A stretch of 64,000 nt of DNA from Phymorhynchus buccinoides. Taxonomy: Eukaryota; Mollusca; Gastropoda; Neogastropoda; Raphitomidae. The position numbers and the translations under genes were made by a program. The stretch spans positions 27,537,286 through 27,601,285 of the forward strand of contig CM065695.1 of assembly GCA_017654935.2 (NCBI GenBank), in the 5' to 3' direction. Within the stretch, counting starts at the first letter, position 1. The number at the start of each line of letters is the position of its first letter. The notes below the pieces were generated by a model. It had not been told where the DNA came from. It searched no databases and saw only the letters and a program-made list of their open reading frames with translations. Positions 1 through 39,780 of the stretch are shown here, piece by piece.

Positions 1-478
1 TTTGTCAGTCTCATTCTTGTCATGATCATAATCTCTGACTAACACTTTCTATGTCGTTGTTTGTCAGTCTCACTCTTGTCATGATCATAATCTCTAACTA
101 ACACTTTCTATGTCGTTGTTTGTCAGTCTCACTCTTGTCATGATCATAATCTCTGACTAACACTTTCTATGTCGTTGTTTGTCTCTCTGTTTGTCAGGCT
201 CACTCTTGTCATGATCATAATCTCTGACTAACACTTTCTATGTCGTTGTTTGTCAGGCTCACTCTTGTCATGATCATAATCTCTGACTAACACTTTCTAT
301 GTCGTTGTTTGTCTTTCTCTGTTTGTCAGTCTCACTCTTGTCATGATCATAATCTCTAACTAACACTTTCTATGTCGTTGTTTGTCTCTCTGTTTGTCAG
401 GCTCACTCTTGTCATGATCATTATCTCTAACTAACACTTTCTATGTCGTTGTTTGTCAGTCTCACTCTTGTCTTTTGT
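1..478. repeat. 59-bp tandem satellite, about 8 copies
   Basis: A unit of about 59 bp (core GTCAGTCTCACTCTTGTCAT) recurs from the left edge at positions 4, 63 and 122 and onward. Some junctions carry an extra 12-16 nt of GTCTCTCTGTTT-type filler. The array runs off the left edge. It may lie in the last intron of the gene that ends at 1457. Confidence 0.9.
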
Positions 479-1325
479 TATTCTTGATAAATTATTTCTT
501 TTGTCTGTACATTCTGTGTGTCTGTCTAGCCTTGTCTCCTCGATATCGTCTGTCTTGTCTGTTAACGATTTACTTACCGGTACAAACCAAATTATATGCT
601 TATGAACTGGTATTGACGATTTTGTGGGGTACCTGAGGAGGGGTGTTTAGCGAATAACCTGCCTCTTACTTTTTGAGTTAATCTTTATCGATGGATCAAG
701 CAGCTATTTGTTTTAAAGTTGGAAATCCAGATCCACATTTTCCCCCCCGACGGCACGGCTCTTTGTCGTCCTAGGTTCCGTCACAAAACCTGAAGCTTTC
801 AATCCATCAAACGTAAACAGCACGGCAACTTTTCTGTTCGAAAGAGATGGCGCCCTATCTATCTAAACATGTGTGTGTCTCTGAGTGTATGTGTTCTTTA
901 ATTTAACATATATCCACCTTACAGTGATATTAGACACACACACAAAAAGGTGTGTATGATTATGTTCAAATGTCCGTTTAAGGGGGTTTGTGGGTGTGCG
1001 TGTAAGAATGTACGGAAGGATTGTTAATCTATGCATGCATACAATTTACATAAACGAATGGGGTGAGGGTATGTGTATCTGAGTACCTGTATGATTTAGA
1101 CCCTATGTTAGTGAAAAATCAGTGAAATACTTAAACTTAGAATTATTTCTAAACATTTAAAGGTGAAAAAACAATAAATGAACAATATTAAACTCCAAAA
1201 AAAGGAAAGTAAAATACTTAACAAGAACATCAAAGCAAAAGTCCAATTGGGCTCTTAATAAGTCCGCGAACAACTTATAGAATCTTTGATTCATCATGTG
1301 TGTGTGTGTATGTGTGTCCCAGTAG
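479..1325. other. non-coding sequence before the terminal exon at 1326
   Basis: AT-rich sequence with TG/CA-rich runs and no credible exon. It is probably the last intron of the plus-strand gene ending at 1457. A TG-rich tract (about 1297-1317) precedes the acceptor at 1324-1325. Confidence 0.4.
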
Positions 1326-1457
1326 ATGTCCCTCAAGGAGGAGGTGAACATGACCCTGCCCAAGCTAGGGCACCGGATGAAAGCGCTGCAGCCGATCCTC
1401 TCCAAGTCTCTGCATCCAAGGACAACAGCAAAGCTGACCTGGCCACCACACCTGTAG
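1326..1457 (+). CDS. terminal coding exon of an upstream gene; C-terminal SAM-like segment
   Basis: The plus-strand frame runs 43 codons to a TAG at 1455-1457. An acceptor AG at 1324-1325 is required, because the alternative AG at 1321-1322 would put an in-frame TAG at the exon start. The peptide begins MSLKEEVNMTLPKLGHRMKA and continues through ALQPIL. The LGHR-K-L pattern resembles the last helix of a SAM (sterile alpha motif) domain, a protein-protein interaction module. The rest of the gene lies off the left side, so I cannot name it. The last codons (KLTWPPHL, stop) are the beginning of the 52-bp minisatellite unit, so the array starts inside the coding exon. The SAM assignment rests on a short motif only. 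Confidence 0.55.
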   Translation: MSLKEEVNMTLPKLGHRMKALQPILSKSLHPRTTAKLTWPPHL

Positions 1458-3137
1458 ACAGCCCACCGATAGAAATGTGATCTAGCTGACCTGGCCACCA
1501 CACCTGTAGACAGCCCACCGATATAAATGTGAACTAGCTGACCTGGCCACCACACCTGTAGACAGCCCACCGATAGAAATGTGAACTAGCTGACCTGCCC
1601 ACTACACCTGTAGACAGCCCACCGATAGAAATGTGAACTAGCTGACCTGCCCACCACACCTGTAGACAGCCCACCGATAGAAATGTGAACTAGCTGACCT
1701 GGCCACTACACCTGTAGACAGCCCACCGATAGAAATGTGAACTAGCTGACCTGGCCACCACACCTGTAGACAGCCCACCGATAGAAATGTGAACTAGCTG
1801 ACCTGGCCACCACACCTGTAGACAGCCCACCGATAGAAATGTGAACTAGCTGACCTGGCCACCACACCTGTAGACAGCCCACCGATAGAAATGTGAACTA
1901 GCTGACCTGGCCACCACACCTGTAGACAGCCCACCGATAGAAATGTGAACTAGCTGACCTGGCCACCACACCTGTAGACAGCCCACCGATAGAAATGTGA
2001 ACTAGCTGACCTGGCCACCACACCTGTAGACAGCCCACCGATAGAAATGTGAACTAGCTGACCTGGCCACCACACCTGTAGACAGCCCACCGATAGAAAT
2101 GTGAACTAGCTGACCTGCCCACCACACCTGTAGACAGCCCACCGATAGAAATGTGAACTAGCTGACCTGGCCACCACACCTGTAGACAGCCCACCGATAG
2201 AAATGTGAACTAGCTGACCTGGCCACCACACCTGTAGACAGCCCACCGATAGAAATGTGAACTAGCTGACCTGCCCACCACACCTGTAGACAGCCCACTG
2301 ATAGAAATGTGAACTAGCTGACCTGGCCACCACACCTGTAGACAGCCCACCGATAGAAATGTGAACTAGCTGACCTGGCCACCACACCTGTAGACAGCCC
2401 ACCGATAGAAATGTGAACTAGCTGACCTGGCCACCACACCTGTAGACAGCCCACCGATAGAAATGTGAACTAGCTGACCTGGCCACCACACCTGTAGACA
2501 GCCCACCGATATAAATGTGAACTAGCTGACCTGGCCACTACACCTGTAGACAGCCCACCGATAGAAATGTGAACTAGCTGACCTGGCCACTACACCTGTA
2601 GACAGCCCACCGATAGAAATGTGAACTAGCTGACCTGGCCACTACACCTGTAGACAGCCCACCGATAGAAATGTGAACTAGCTGACCTGGCCACCACACC
2701 TGTAGACAGCCCACTGATAAAAATGTGAACTAGCTGACCTGGCCACCACACCTGTAGACAGCCCACTGATAGAAATGTGAACTAGCTGACCTGGCCACCA
2801 CACCTGTAGACAGCCCACCGATAGAAATGTGAACTAGCTGACCTGGCCACCACACCTGTAGACAGCCCACCGATAGAAATGTGAACTAGCTGACCTGGCC
2901 ACACCTGTAGACAGCCCACTGATAGAAATGTGAACTAGCTGACCTGGCCACCACACCTGTAGACAGCCCACCGATAGAAATGTGAACTAGCTGACCTGGC
3001 CACCACACCTGTAGACAGCCCACCGATAGAAATGTGAACTAGCTGACCTGGCCACCACACCTGTAGACAGCCCACCGATAGAAATGTGAACTAGCCGACC
3101 TGGCCACTACACCTGTAGACAGCCCACCGATAGAAGT
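1432..3137. repeat. 52-bp minisatellite, about 33 copies, starting inside a coding exon
   Basis: The unit begins AGCTGACCTGGCCACCACAC and repeats every 52 bp (1432, 1484 and onward) with few substitutions (GGCC/GCCC, CAC/TAC, CCG/CTG). One copy near 2897 is shorter. The first unit overlaps the last eight codons and the stop of the exon at 1326-1457, so every unit carries the CTGTAG stop context. Confidence 0.95.
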
Positions 3138-4275
3138 GTGAACTCGAGTGTAGACACTTCCCTATCAATCTGTACCATCGTCATGATAAATCTCAAAACT
3201 CGAGGAGCAGTCACTGAGGCTCCACTGATGACTTTCCTGTTGACTCTGCCCGTCGCCATTATGTCGCGCTCCTCTACAACCGTTTTGGGTGCTGGCAAAT
3301 GAAGGCAGACTTACCTGTTCACTTTTTGACGTCAGGGCTTCTGATCTTTTCCCTTCTTAAGGGGTACGCTCACCCCCTGTTTAGAATTTTAACGGGTATT
3401 TTCACCCCCAGTTGCATATTTGAAGGGGTAAAGAAGCTCCATCCCCTGCTTCATCCCCACCCCATGGCCCACCTCATGCGCAATGAACTTTCAATGAATT
3501 GGGCTTTCTGCGTGATCCAGTATAATTTTAGATCTAGCCTAGACAGCTTTTGGCAGAAAGGCCTAGCAGATGAGATTGAAATACGAGGAACGTCATTAAC
3601 TTACTGATAAGTAACGGTTGTGTTCACGCACACGTCATCACTTTAATGCGTCATCTCACCCCCTAAATGAGATTTTAAAGGGAAAATCTCACGCACAGCT
3701 TCAGATTCTAGGGGGCGATTTGAGAGCTCCAGTGCGTAAATACGCACAATCTGTACATTTTCAGAAGCCCTGGACGTCCTCATATCTTTCTCTGCCAATC
3801 TTTTTTTTACTGTATTCCTGTTAGCGAATCTTCCTTTATTTTCTTCTTTCCTCTTCACCGTCTTTGTGAGACCAGTAGGTCTAATCTAGTAGAAAGGGGG
3901 GGTTGCTTATTCCTTAAAATGACGTAGACAATGATGCAGCGCAGCATGACCTGTCTCTCCACAATCTCTACTATTTCAAGGTGGGGTAGGCGTGTACTCC
4001 ACCAACGCGCAGACCCGTTTCTACTCTAGTACCTGCATACCATCCATATTTCTTCGGAACAATCACTGCAGTTACATACAGCAAACTTTGATAGGTTAAA
4101 GCTTCTTGCTCGCAGTACAGTTTATTTACCTGCATGGATCTTCAAAGTATTAGGACAGAATAGCATGCGGTGATTGTGGTCACTATCGCAGAATAAGGAA
4201 GAATTAATACAGACACCAAAATTTGAAACTTGTGTTGTAAGTCACACTGCTCAAGACACTTGCCAAGTTTATAAT
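3138..4275. other. intergenic, no gene recognised
   Basis: Sequence between the 52-bp array and the first MITE. Short open frames on both strands have no recognisable domain. A GGGGGTGA/CACCCC-type motif recurs between 3359 and 3480. I see no exon I can support. Confidence 0.4.
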
Positions 4276-5143
4276 AGAGTGGAACCTCCCTATTCAAACC
4301 TTCACTATTAACCCCTTCACTGCCGTAGTATAATAGCATTTCTGTGATGCCGTCTGCTGGAGCAAATTTCAGATTTTTTCGGTAGGTTCACTAAACTGCC
4401 TACCACTCACTCATTTATTGATATGTCTCTAAGATTGTGTGCATGTTTTTTGGTTATACCCTTGGCTATGATGTGATATAAGAACAATTTCATTTTCTTG
4501 GAAATCAGTGTGAGAAATATGGATATATTTTTTTTTATAAATGACAGTTTGGGAACATAAACAGTCTTTGCAGCACATAAAATCATACAAAACACTGGAA
4601 AAACTGGTATTACTGTTTACTGAACATCAGAACATACATCTGGAACAATATGACAAACACTTAGTGTTTTACAGTGTAGTAAATCATGCATAACTTGGTA
4701 TACATGTACCATTTTGAGGTGTAAACGAAAAGAATTTAGATTTTGGTCAAGTTTCGACCAGTTAAAGGGAAAGAACTGAGCTTTGACATCTCTAGAACAG
4801 TCAGGGCAAGTTTTCAGTGTATTCTCCCTTGCAGCCTACTCAAAAATCGATGACCAAACAGGTACGAGACAGTCTCGTACGTAGGCGCAGAGAGTGCCAG
4901 AAACGGGTACGAGACAGTCTCGTACGTAGGCGCAGAGAGTGCCAGAAACGGGTACGAGACTGTCTTGTACCCGGGCAGTGATGGGGTTAAGACTCCCTCC
5001 ATGATGTGACACTAAACATTTTCACTGATTTTCCCCCCTTCATATCCGGACTACTGAGTGTCCCTATTAAGACACCCCCCACCCACCCCATTAAAACCTT
5101 TTTTGGCTGATTTTTCCAAGGTCTTAATAAGGAGGATCCACTG
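4276..5143. mobile_element. Tigger/pogo-like MITE carrying a nested TTAA element
   Basis: The left end GAGTGGAACCTCCC follows TA (4274-4275). The right end GGAGGATCCACTG is followed by TA (5144-5145). These are near-inverted copies of the CAGTGGAACCTCC terminus seen elsewhere in the window. The interior is occupied by a second element at 4308-4990. Confidence 0.7.
4308..4990. mobile_element. TTAA-flanked element nested in a Tigger-like MITE
   Basis: TTAACCCCTTCACTGCC at the left and GGCAGTGATGGGGTTAA at the right form inverted termini flanked by TTAA, the target site of piggyBac-type elements. Inside, about 4857-4975, a roughly 54-bp unit containing GTACGAGACAGTCTCGTAC (itself palindromic) is tandemly repeated. 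Confidence 0.7.
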
Positions 5144-5549
5144 TAGCTGTATTTTCACACATCTGACCAATTTTTGTCAGATACTTTCCGTTTATTTTAA
5201 TTTTTTGCATTTTTAAATTTATGAATGAATAAAGTTGTTTTGCGAAGAAGAAAAAAGGAAAAAGAGTTGTTAGAGAAGACTTGTGCGAGTGTGGAAAGAG
5301 GAACAGAATGGATTGGGTATCAGCCTCAAAGGTGGGAAACAGAACAAAACGCCCATCCTCATCAGCAAAATATTCAAGGGGGGCTGACAAGACCGAAAAA
5401 CTTTATGTGGGCGATGCGATCATTTCGTGTCAATGGTGAAGATCTAAGGGAAGTGACTCACGAACGATGCTGTGCGTGCCTCGAAGTTGAAGCGGACAGG
5501 AAAGGTGGTGGAAATGGAAGGTGAACTTGACTGCGTGTGCGCTACACAC

Positions 5550-5711
5550 TAGAGTTGAGAACTGGTTCAAAAATCCCAACCAGTTTTAAAGCGGTTTTCT
5601 CTCTTTGAACCGGTTTTACCGAACCGGTTTTTTTAAATCAGTGCTCGCATCACTAGCTTCACCTATGCAAACACATATTTATTTGTCAGAATATTCACAC
5701 ATACGCACGCA

Positions 5712-5747
<36 letters not shown>

Positions 5748-6032
5748 AAAGAAACATGACTTATCACACACACACACTCAACTCAACACTCAGTCAAAGT
5801 CAAAGTCATACACCACCACAAACTAGAAACAGCTACTCTTGGGTTACAAACACCCAATCTGCGCTGAGAATCAGTGTTGTTTTTCGAAAAGAATGCGTTA
5901 TTCTAAGAAAAACTTACTTTCAGTTTGCAGTTAAAAAAACCGGTTCACAGGAACTTGAACCGGTTTTTCGAACCGCAAAAGTTTAGCACCGGTTTTTTGG
6001 TTCAAACCGGTTTTTTCCCCCACCTCTACTAC
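5550..6032. mobile_element. palindromic element rich in ACCGGTT motifs
   Basis: The left end (TAGAGTTGAGAACTGGTTC) and right end (AACCGGTTTTTTCCCCCACC, then TCTA) are imperfect inverted repeats. Multiple ACCGGTT/AACCGG motifs lie near both ends. The middle contains (CA)n. Non-coding; consistent with a MITE. Confidence 0.6.
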
Positions 6033-6686
6033 ACACACACATACATACACACACTCTCTCTCTAACACACCCCAGCACTTTGTCTGAATTATACAAGTTT
6101 ATCTGAGTCACAACACACACCAGCCCACAATAAAACAGATCCTCCATAAGCACTTTCAAATGGATACATTAGTGTAATCCAAATTTCCAAAACCAACGTT
6201 GATGAACTTAATACCAGGTGTACCTGCTACATCGAAGACTACAGCACCAGAACTACTTGTCCCTAAGAGAAACTGCTATGAGGACGTCAAACCTACCAAC
6301 AAGAACATAATCAACATTTCAAAACATTGCTAAAAAACCCACGGCTTTCATTTAAACATGATTACAAATAATTACTGTTAGAATACTGATCACAGTCGAA
6401 GAAAACAGATGCATTTAACTTCCGCTTTTAAGTGCAGCAAATTCATCAATGTTTCAAACTTGGCCGCATGAAGCTATAGCTTTCTAATGTTTATGTGTAC
6501 GAGTAGGCACAAGATGCTTTCAGTTCATTGCTATGTTCACCGACTGATGAATCTAAAGCTATTTCAACAGACGCTTTTAAATGAGTAAAAGATGCCGATT
6601 TATTTTCACAGCCTACTTTCAGCGAGTACAGAAGACCGTGAAATGAAGCAGTCATTTTTTGCTTTGAAACACTTTTAGCATAATCC
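6033..6686. other. intergenic, no feature recognised
   Basis: AT-rich unique-looking sequence without a supportable exon, RNA gene or repeat. Confidence 0.4.
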
Positions 6687-6915
6687 TTAAAGACCCACTG
6701 ACAAGGCTGGATTAAGTCCCTTGTTTCTTTCTGGGTAGGTTTGGCCTACATACAGTCTGCCCCCATACACGATCGAGGCTGTTCTTTAAAGTGATGTCTC
6801 GTTTTCATGCATGGGGGAATATGTATGGGAGTCACACCTGGTCAAAAATAAGATTTCTTACCAGCGAGAGAGGGAAACATGTGAAACCCATGATTTTCAC
6901 TCATGTGGGTCTTTA
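6687..6915. mobile_element. MITE with TTAAAGACCCAC termini, copy 1
   Basis: Begins TTAAAGACCCACTGACAAGG and ends GTGGGTCTTTAAA, an inverted repeat. A second copy with the same internal order (AGTCCCTTGTTTCTTTCTGG, then TATGGGAGTCA-ACCTGGTCAAAA) lies at 11444-11678. Confidence 0.75.
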
Positions 6916-7821
6916 AAGTCAATCTTACTTGCAAAAGAACCATAAAGCGGGTCCTCACCTCCTGTCAAACGTTTGCACAAAAGGTATGAACTCGCTATGA
7001 TCCAAAACTGATACTTGTGCAACTTTGTACATTTTTTGTTTGCAACGTTGTACACATTTGTGATCCAGCACCACTGAAAGGAACATTGAAAGGGACATTA
7101 AGTGTCAAACTGATCATTCTGAGAAAATTATACATTTGAAAACTGCAGACAATTCTGTTTCTAATAATACAAGAACCATTCTTGTATCTTTTTCCGTTCC
7201 AGAGTTATGAGCATTTAAAGTTAGTAGAGTGAGCGTCGGCCATTTTGATAAAACACAGTCTAAAGTCTAGCCTAGCTGAAGAAAATGCATTGACCTGCTC
7301 GTTTTAAAACACTTATAAGACCATTTAGAGACCATAGTAAAGATTATCCTTTATAAATATGAAAGATGAGATGTTAGAGAACACAAAAATACCCATAGCT
7401 CAAATTTGACCCAAAAAATAGATTTTTGACTTTGCAAGCCTGTTTTGAGAAAGCCCAGCGAATAAATGGCCCTTTCGTGGTGCTGGGTCACATTTTTCCC
7501 AAAGTCTTAGAGCGAGTAATGCAATGGTAGTCTTTCTCCATTTTCTCGAAACTGCAAAAAGTTAAGACAGGCAGTTATGCTACAATGCAGTGCTCTTAAC
7601 CACCAAAGAGTAAGTTAAGGAATCAGGAGCCTTTGGTCAAATTGCATATTGTGGTAAATGAAGGGCAGGAGCTGTGCAGGTCAGGATTTGACCCTGGTGA
7701 GCGCTACACTAGTAGGATTGGTCTTGTCTGGATACTGCGAAATAAAGGCCAATGGTTCAATTTTGGGGAGGGAGTCATATTAGTGGGGGGCGGATTACGG
7801 AGGCTCCACTGTATCACTATA
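6916..7821. other. intergenic, no gene recognised
   Basis: No exon can be supported. A solo Tigger-type right end (GGAGGCTCCACTGTA) occurs near 7799-7813 without a clear partner. Confidence 0.35.
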
Positions 7822-8639
7822 AAGGGCCAGCCACACGTCCACTAAAATTATAGTGGTGTATAATTCTGATTGCTTCTCGGCCTTTTGGCTAAGACTGATT
7901 CGGGAACATAAATTTTTGTTTATACCCTGGTTGGTTTGTTCAGCCCGTCGTACATGGCGAAAGCCGATATGCGACGCTAAACTGAACTTCCATCCCACTA
8001 AAATCGCACGACTGTACGATACGATACGATTCGATCACGTGGTCTCCAAGAACAATAATAATAATAATGGGAATTTCCATAGCGCTCTTTTTCACATGAG
8101 CTCAGTGCTCTTTACATTGATAACTAGAACATTAAAGGCAAACAAATAATGAATTATTAGAAAGTAAAATAAACATGATGGTTGCACACAACATTCTCTT
8201 TCTTCCTCACACATACACACACACATGCACGCCACCCACATACACGCACGCATGCATACATGCAGGCACAAACACACACACACACACACATGAACGCACG
8301 CATGCACACACACACACACGCACACATTCACACACACACATACTCACAATTATACTAGAGTAAAATAGTTACAATATGAAAATTCTAAGAAGAAACATAG
8401 ACCACATTCACCTTCTCAATCAAGCTTAGATACAATACTGGAAATAAAATCATACTGCCATCGACATACCAGTTACATGACTAATTATAATAGACACATT
8501 TTGCAAAAACAAAGAAACCCTTCTACCTCATTTACAAGCGTTTAAAGTTTACAAGACAAATGTGATTGGCGCATGGAGATCACGTGATCGAATAGTATCG
8601 TACAGTCGTGCGATTTTAGTGGACGTGTGGCTGGCCCTT
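7822..8639. mobile_element. DNA transposon-like element with about 65-bp terminal inverted repeats, interrupted by a U2-SINE
   Basis: The left arm starts AAGGGCCAGCCACACGTCCA at 7822 and resumes after the SINE with CGCACGACTGTACGATAC. The right arm (about 8575-8639) is its inverted complement, ending GGACGTGTGGCTGGCCCTT. The arms differ by a few bases and a 5-nt duplication (GATAC). The interior contains (CA)n and a GCGCT-(AAT)n tail motif and has no transposase frame. The target-site duplication is ambiguous. Confidence 0.8.
7869..7995 (+). mobile_element. U2 snRNA-headed SINE, copy 1
   Basis: Begins ATTGCTTCTCGGCCTTTTGG, matching the 5' end of U2 snRNA apart from one base, and continues with a conserved tail ending GACGCTAAACTGAACTTCCA. 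CACTAAAAT occurs on both sides (about 7842 and 7996), consistent with a 9-bp target-site duplication. Two further copies lie at 16478 and 54434. It is inserted in the left arm of the TIR element at 7822-8639. Confidence 0.88.
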
Positions 8640-8851
8640 AGCGCCAAAACAGTGAGGATATTTCATTCCTATAGGCTCCTGAAGCTTTGTTTGTTTTTCC
8701 TCTCTCAGCTTGCCTTCTTTTTTCTATGATCGCATCCCCCAGACAAGGTGTGCATTTACTTCGGTAAAATAGAAGATGGCCACCACCACGAATGAAGAAG
8801 AACAAGAAGGAGATGTATTCCGTGGCACAGACAAACTGCACGTTAAGCTCC

Positions 8852-37800
<28,949 letters not shown>

Positions 37801-38455
37801 GCTCAATGCAGTTGAGTTATACTTATACTGATGGTTGTCTGTGCAAGAGCCCCTTCTACTGGTTGCTGGTTTGTCTTGTCACTGTCAGTCACTGACTCAG
37901 TGTCACCATCTTAGGCTTAGCATGTTTCTGCAACAAAACAAGCATTGTGTCATTTTTGTGTCAATTCTGCCATGAGAGAAGGGGGAAAGAGAGGGTTTCA
38001 AACAGGAATGACAGCAGTTACTCAAACAGAAGTGATAAAATCTGTCTAAATTAAAGAACTTACAATGTTACTGAACTGAGCATGTTACATAGTAGTGATA
38101 GTACATTCATTTAGCTAGCCTACTTCAGCATGCTAACCTTGAAGTTCCATCTGTACAAGGGGAACAACTCTCATTTCTAGTTTTTGTTTTCAAATCTTTT
38201 TGCCACAAAAAACGACAAGAACTTTAGGACACCTAGAAAAGAAAGAGGAAACTATTCCAGGGTTGGGTCTGAAAATGGTGATTTTATTTACACACTTCTG
38301 TAAAATATGCATCTTGAAAACATTGATGTGGCGGGGGAGGGGGGAGAATGGAGCACGTACAAAATGTTAGTTTGCCTTTCGGTTAAACGTTGCCTCTTTC
38401 TTCCGTCCATTTAGGCTAGGCTAGCGACCACAGTTGACTGTTCTGTCGCTGTAGG
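37801..38455. promoter_or_regulatory. putative divergent promoter region between FASTKD1-like and MRPL38
   Basis: 655 bases separate the two ATGs and must hold both 5' UTRs and both transcription starts. No TATA box is evident at a fixed place. The inference of a shared promoter is from geometry only. Confidence 0.45.
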
Positions 38456-38642
38456 ATGGCACTGGTTGCAACGAGGTTGTTGTCGTCGAAGTTCATCAGC
38501 CGACAGTCGTTGTTTCAGGGCAGCTCCTTGCTCTCAGTCCAACAGGAGAGACAACGACACAAAGCAGTTTCTCGTAGACGAACAAAAATCTTGCCAACAC
38601 GTCACATGTCATGTGCCAAAACTTTCCAACAACGTCTTGAAG
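38456..38642 (+). CDS. MRPL38: MRPL38 exon 1 (mitochondrial presequence)
   Basis: ATG at 38456. [20 protein letters not shown] is followed by more arginine-rich sequence and ends [10 protein letters not shown]; donor GAAG/GTAGAC, phase 1. The first ORF-wide ATG with presequence character; few acidic residues. Confidence 0.82.
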
Positions 38643-39705
38643 GTAGACCTTCTGCTTCTTGTTTCTTCGGAAGCATACTTTTGTGACCCCACATACCGCT
38701 GGTCCCACAGCAGTTAGTACCACATGCCATTAGACCCACAAGCCATATTACAGGAAGTACTCATTCTTTCCCAGGACTGTGAGTGAGTGGAACTCTCTTC
38801 CACCTGAGGCAATAGAATATCATCAGCCTCGGTGGAGGAATTCAAATCCCGGATCTGAGCCCCACATACCAATAGTCCCACAAAAATGTTGTGGGTTTAA
38901 TGATAATTGATATACATGCAAGTAAGCACGTAAACTTACAAGTAAACTGAGTAGAACTCCCTCCCACCTGAGGCTTCAAGTCCTGGATCTAAACAGCGCC
39001 CCTCTCCTCCCACCCCCCTACCCTCTCCCTCTCCCTCCCCCCACCCCCCCCCCCCTCCCTCTTTGACCCTGCCCCACTCATTTCCCTCCAGTATTCCCCA
39101 ATCCTACTTCCAACTTGTCCCATCTTTCCCCCAGCCATTCAAGCCGATCATCTACGGAAATTATTCTGTGTATAGATATCTTACCTACATGACCGAAGTC
39201 CCCAGTTTTTAGACACAACAGAATCATCAAAAAGATGATGGTGGTTGTCTACTGCAAGAAGAAGAAGTATACATGTGGAAGTAAAGGTTGTAACAAAAGT
39301 ATGTGGGAACATTGACATGTCAGGCTAGGTTTTCAGCCATTGTTACCACATACCGCTGGTCCCACAGCAGTTAGTACCACATACCATTGGACCCAAATAC
39401 CACTGATCCCACAATTGTGGGACTAGCTTTATGTGGGACTAGTTGCACTTTAGTCTCATTTGCCACTAGTCCCACAATTTGTATATATAAATTTGAGAGA
39501 AAACATGCACTAGGTACCACATACCGCTGGTACCACAACCATTAGTACCAATCAATCAATCAATCAATATTGATTATCCCCTTTGAAATGAACAAGGAAA
39601 TTTTGTTTGCTGTCACATTAAAACATACAATAAAACACAATGCATGTGAGAAGTAACATATCACAGATATAAGATTATGAGTAAAGCTTATATGTGTATG
39701 CACGG

Positions 39706-39780
<75 letters not shown>

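Noticed and set aside
1..478. CRISPR array
   Set aside because: The 59-bp units are contiguous without unique spacers and the genome is animal.
1432..3137. CRISPR array or coding repeat
   Set aside because: No spacers; each unit carries a stop in the relevant frame and the period is 52 bp.
7869..7995. A functional U2 snRNA gene
   Set aside because: Only about 28 nt match U2; the rest is a SINE body, target-site duplications flank it, and three copies share it.
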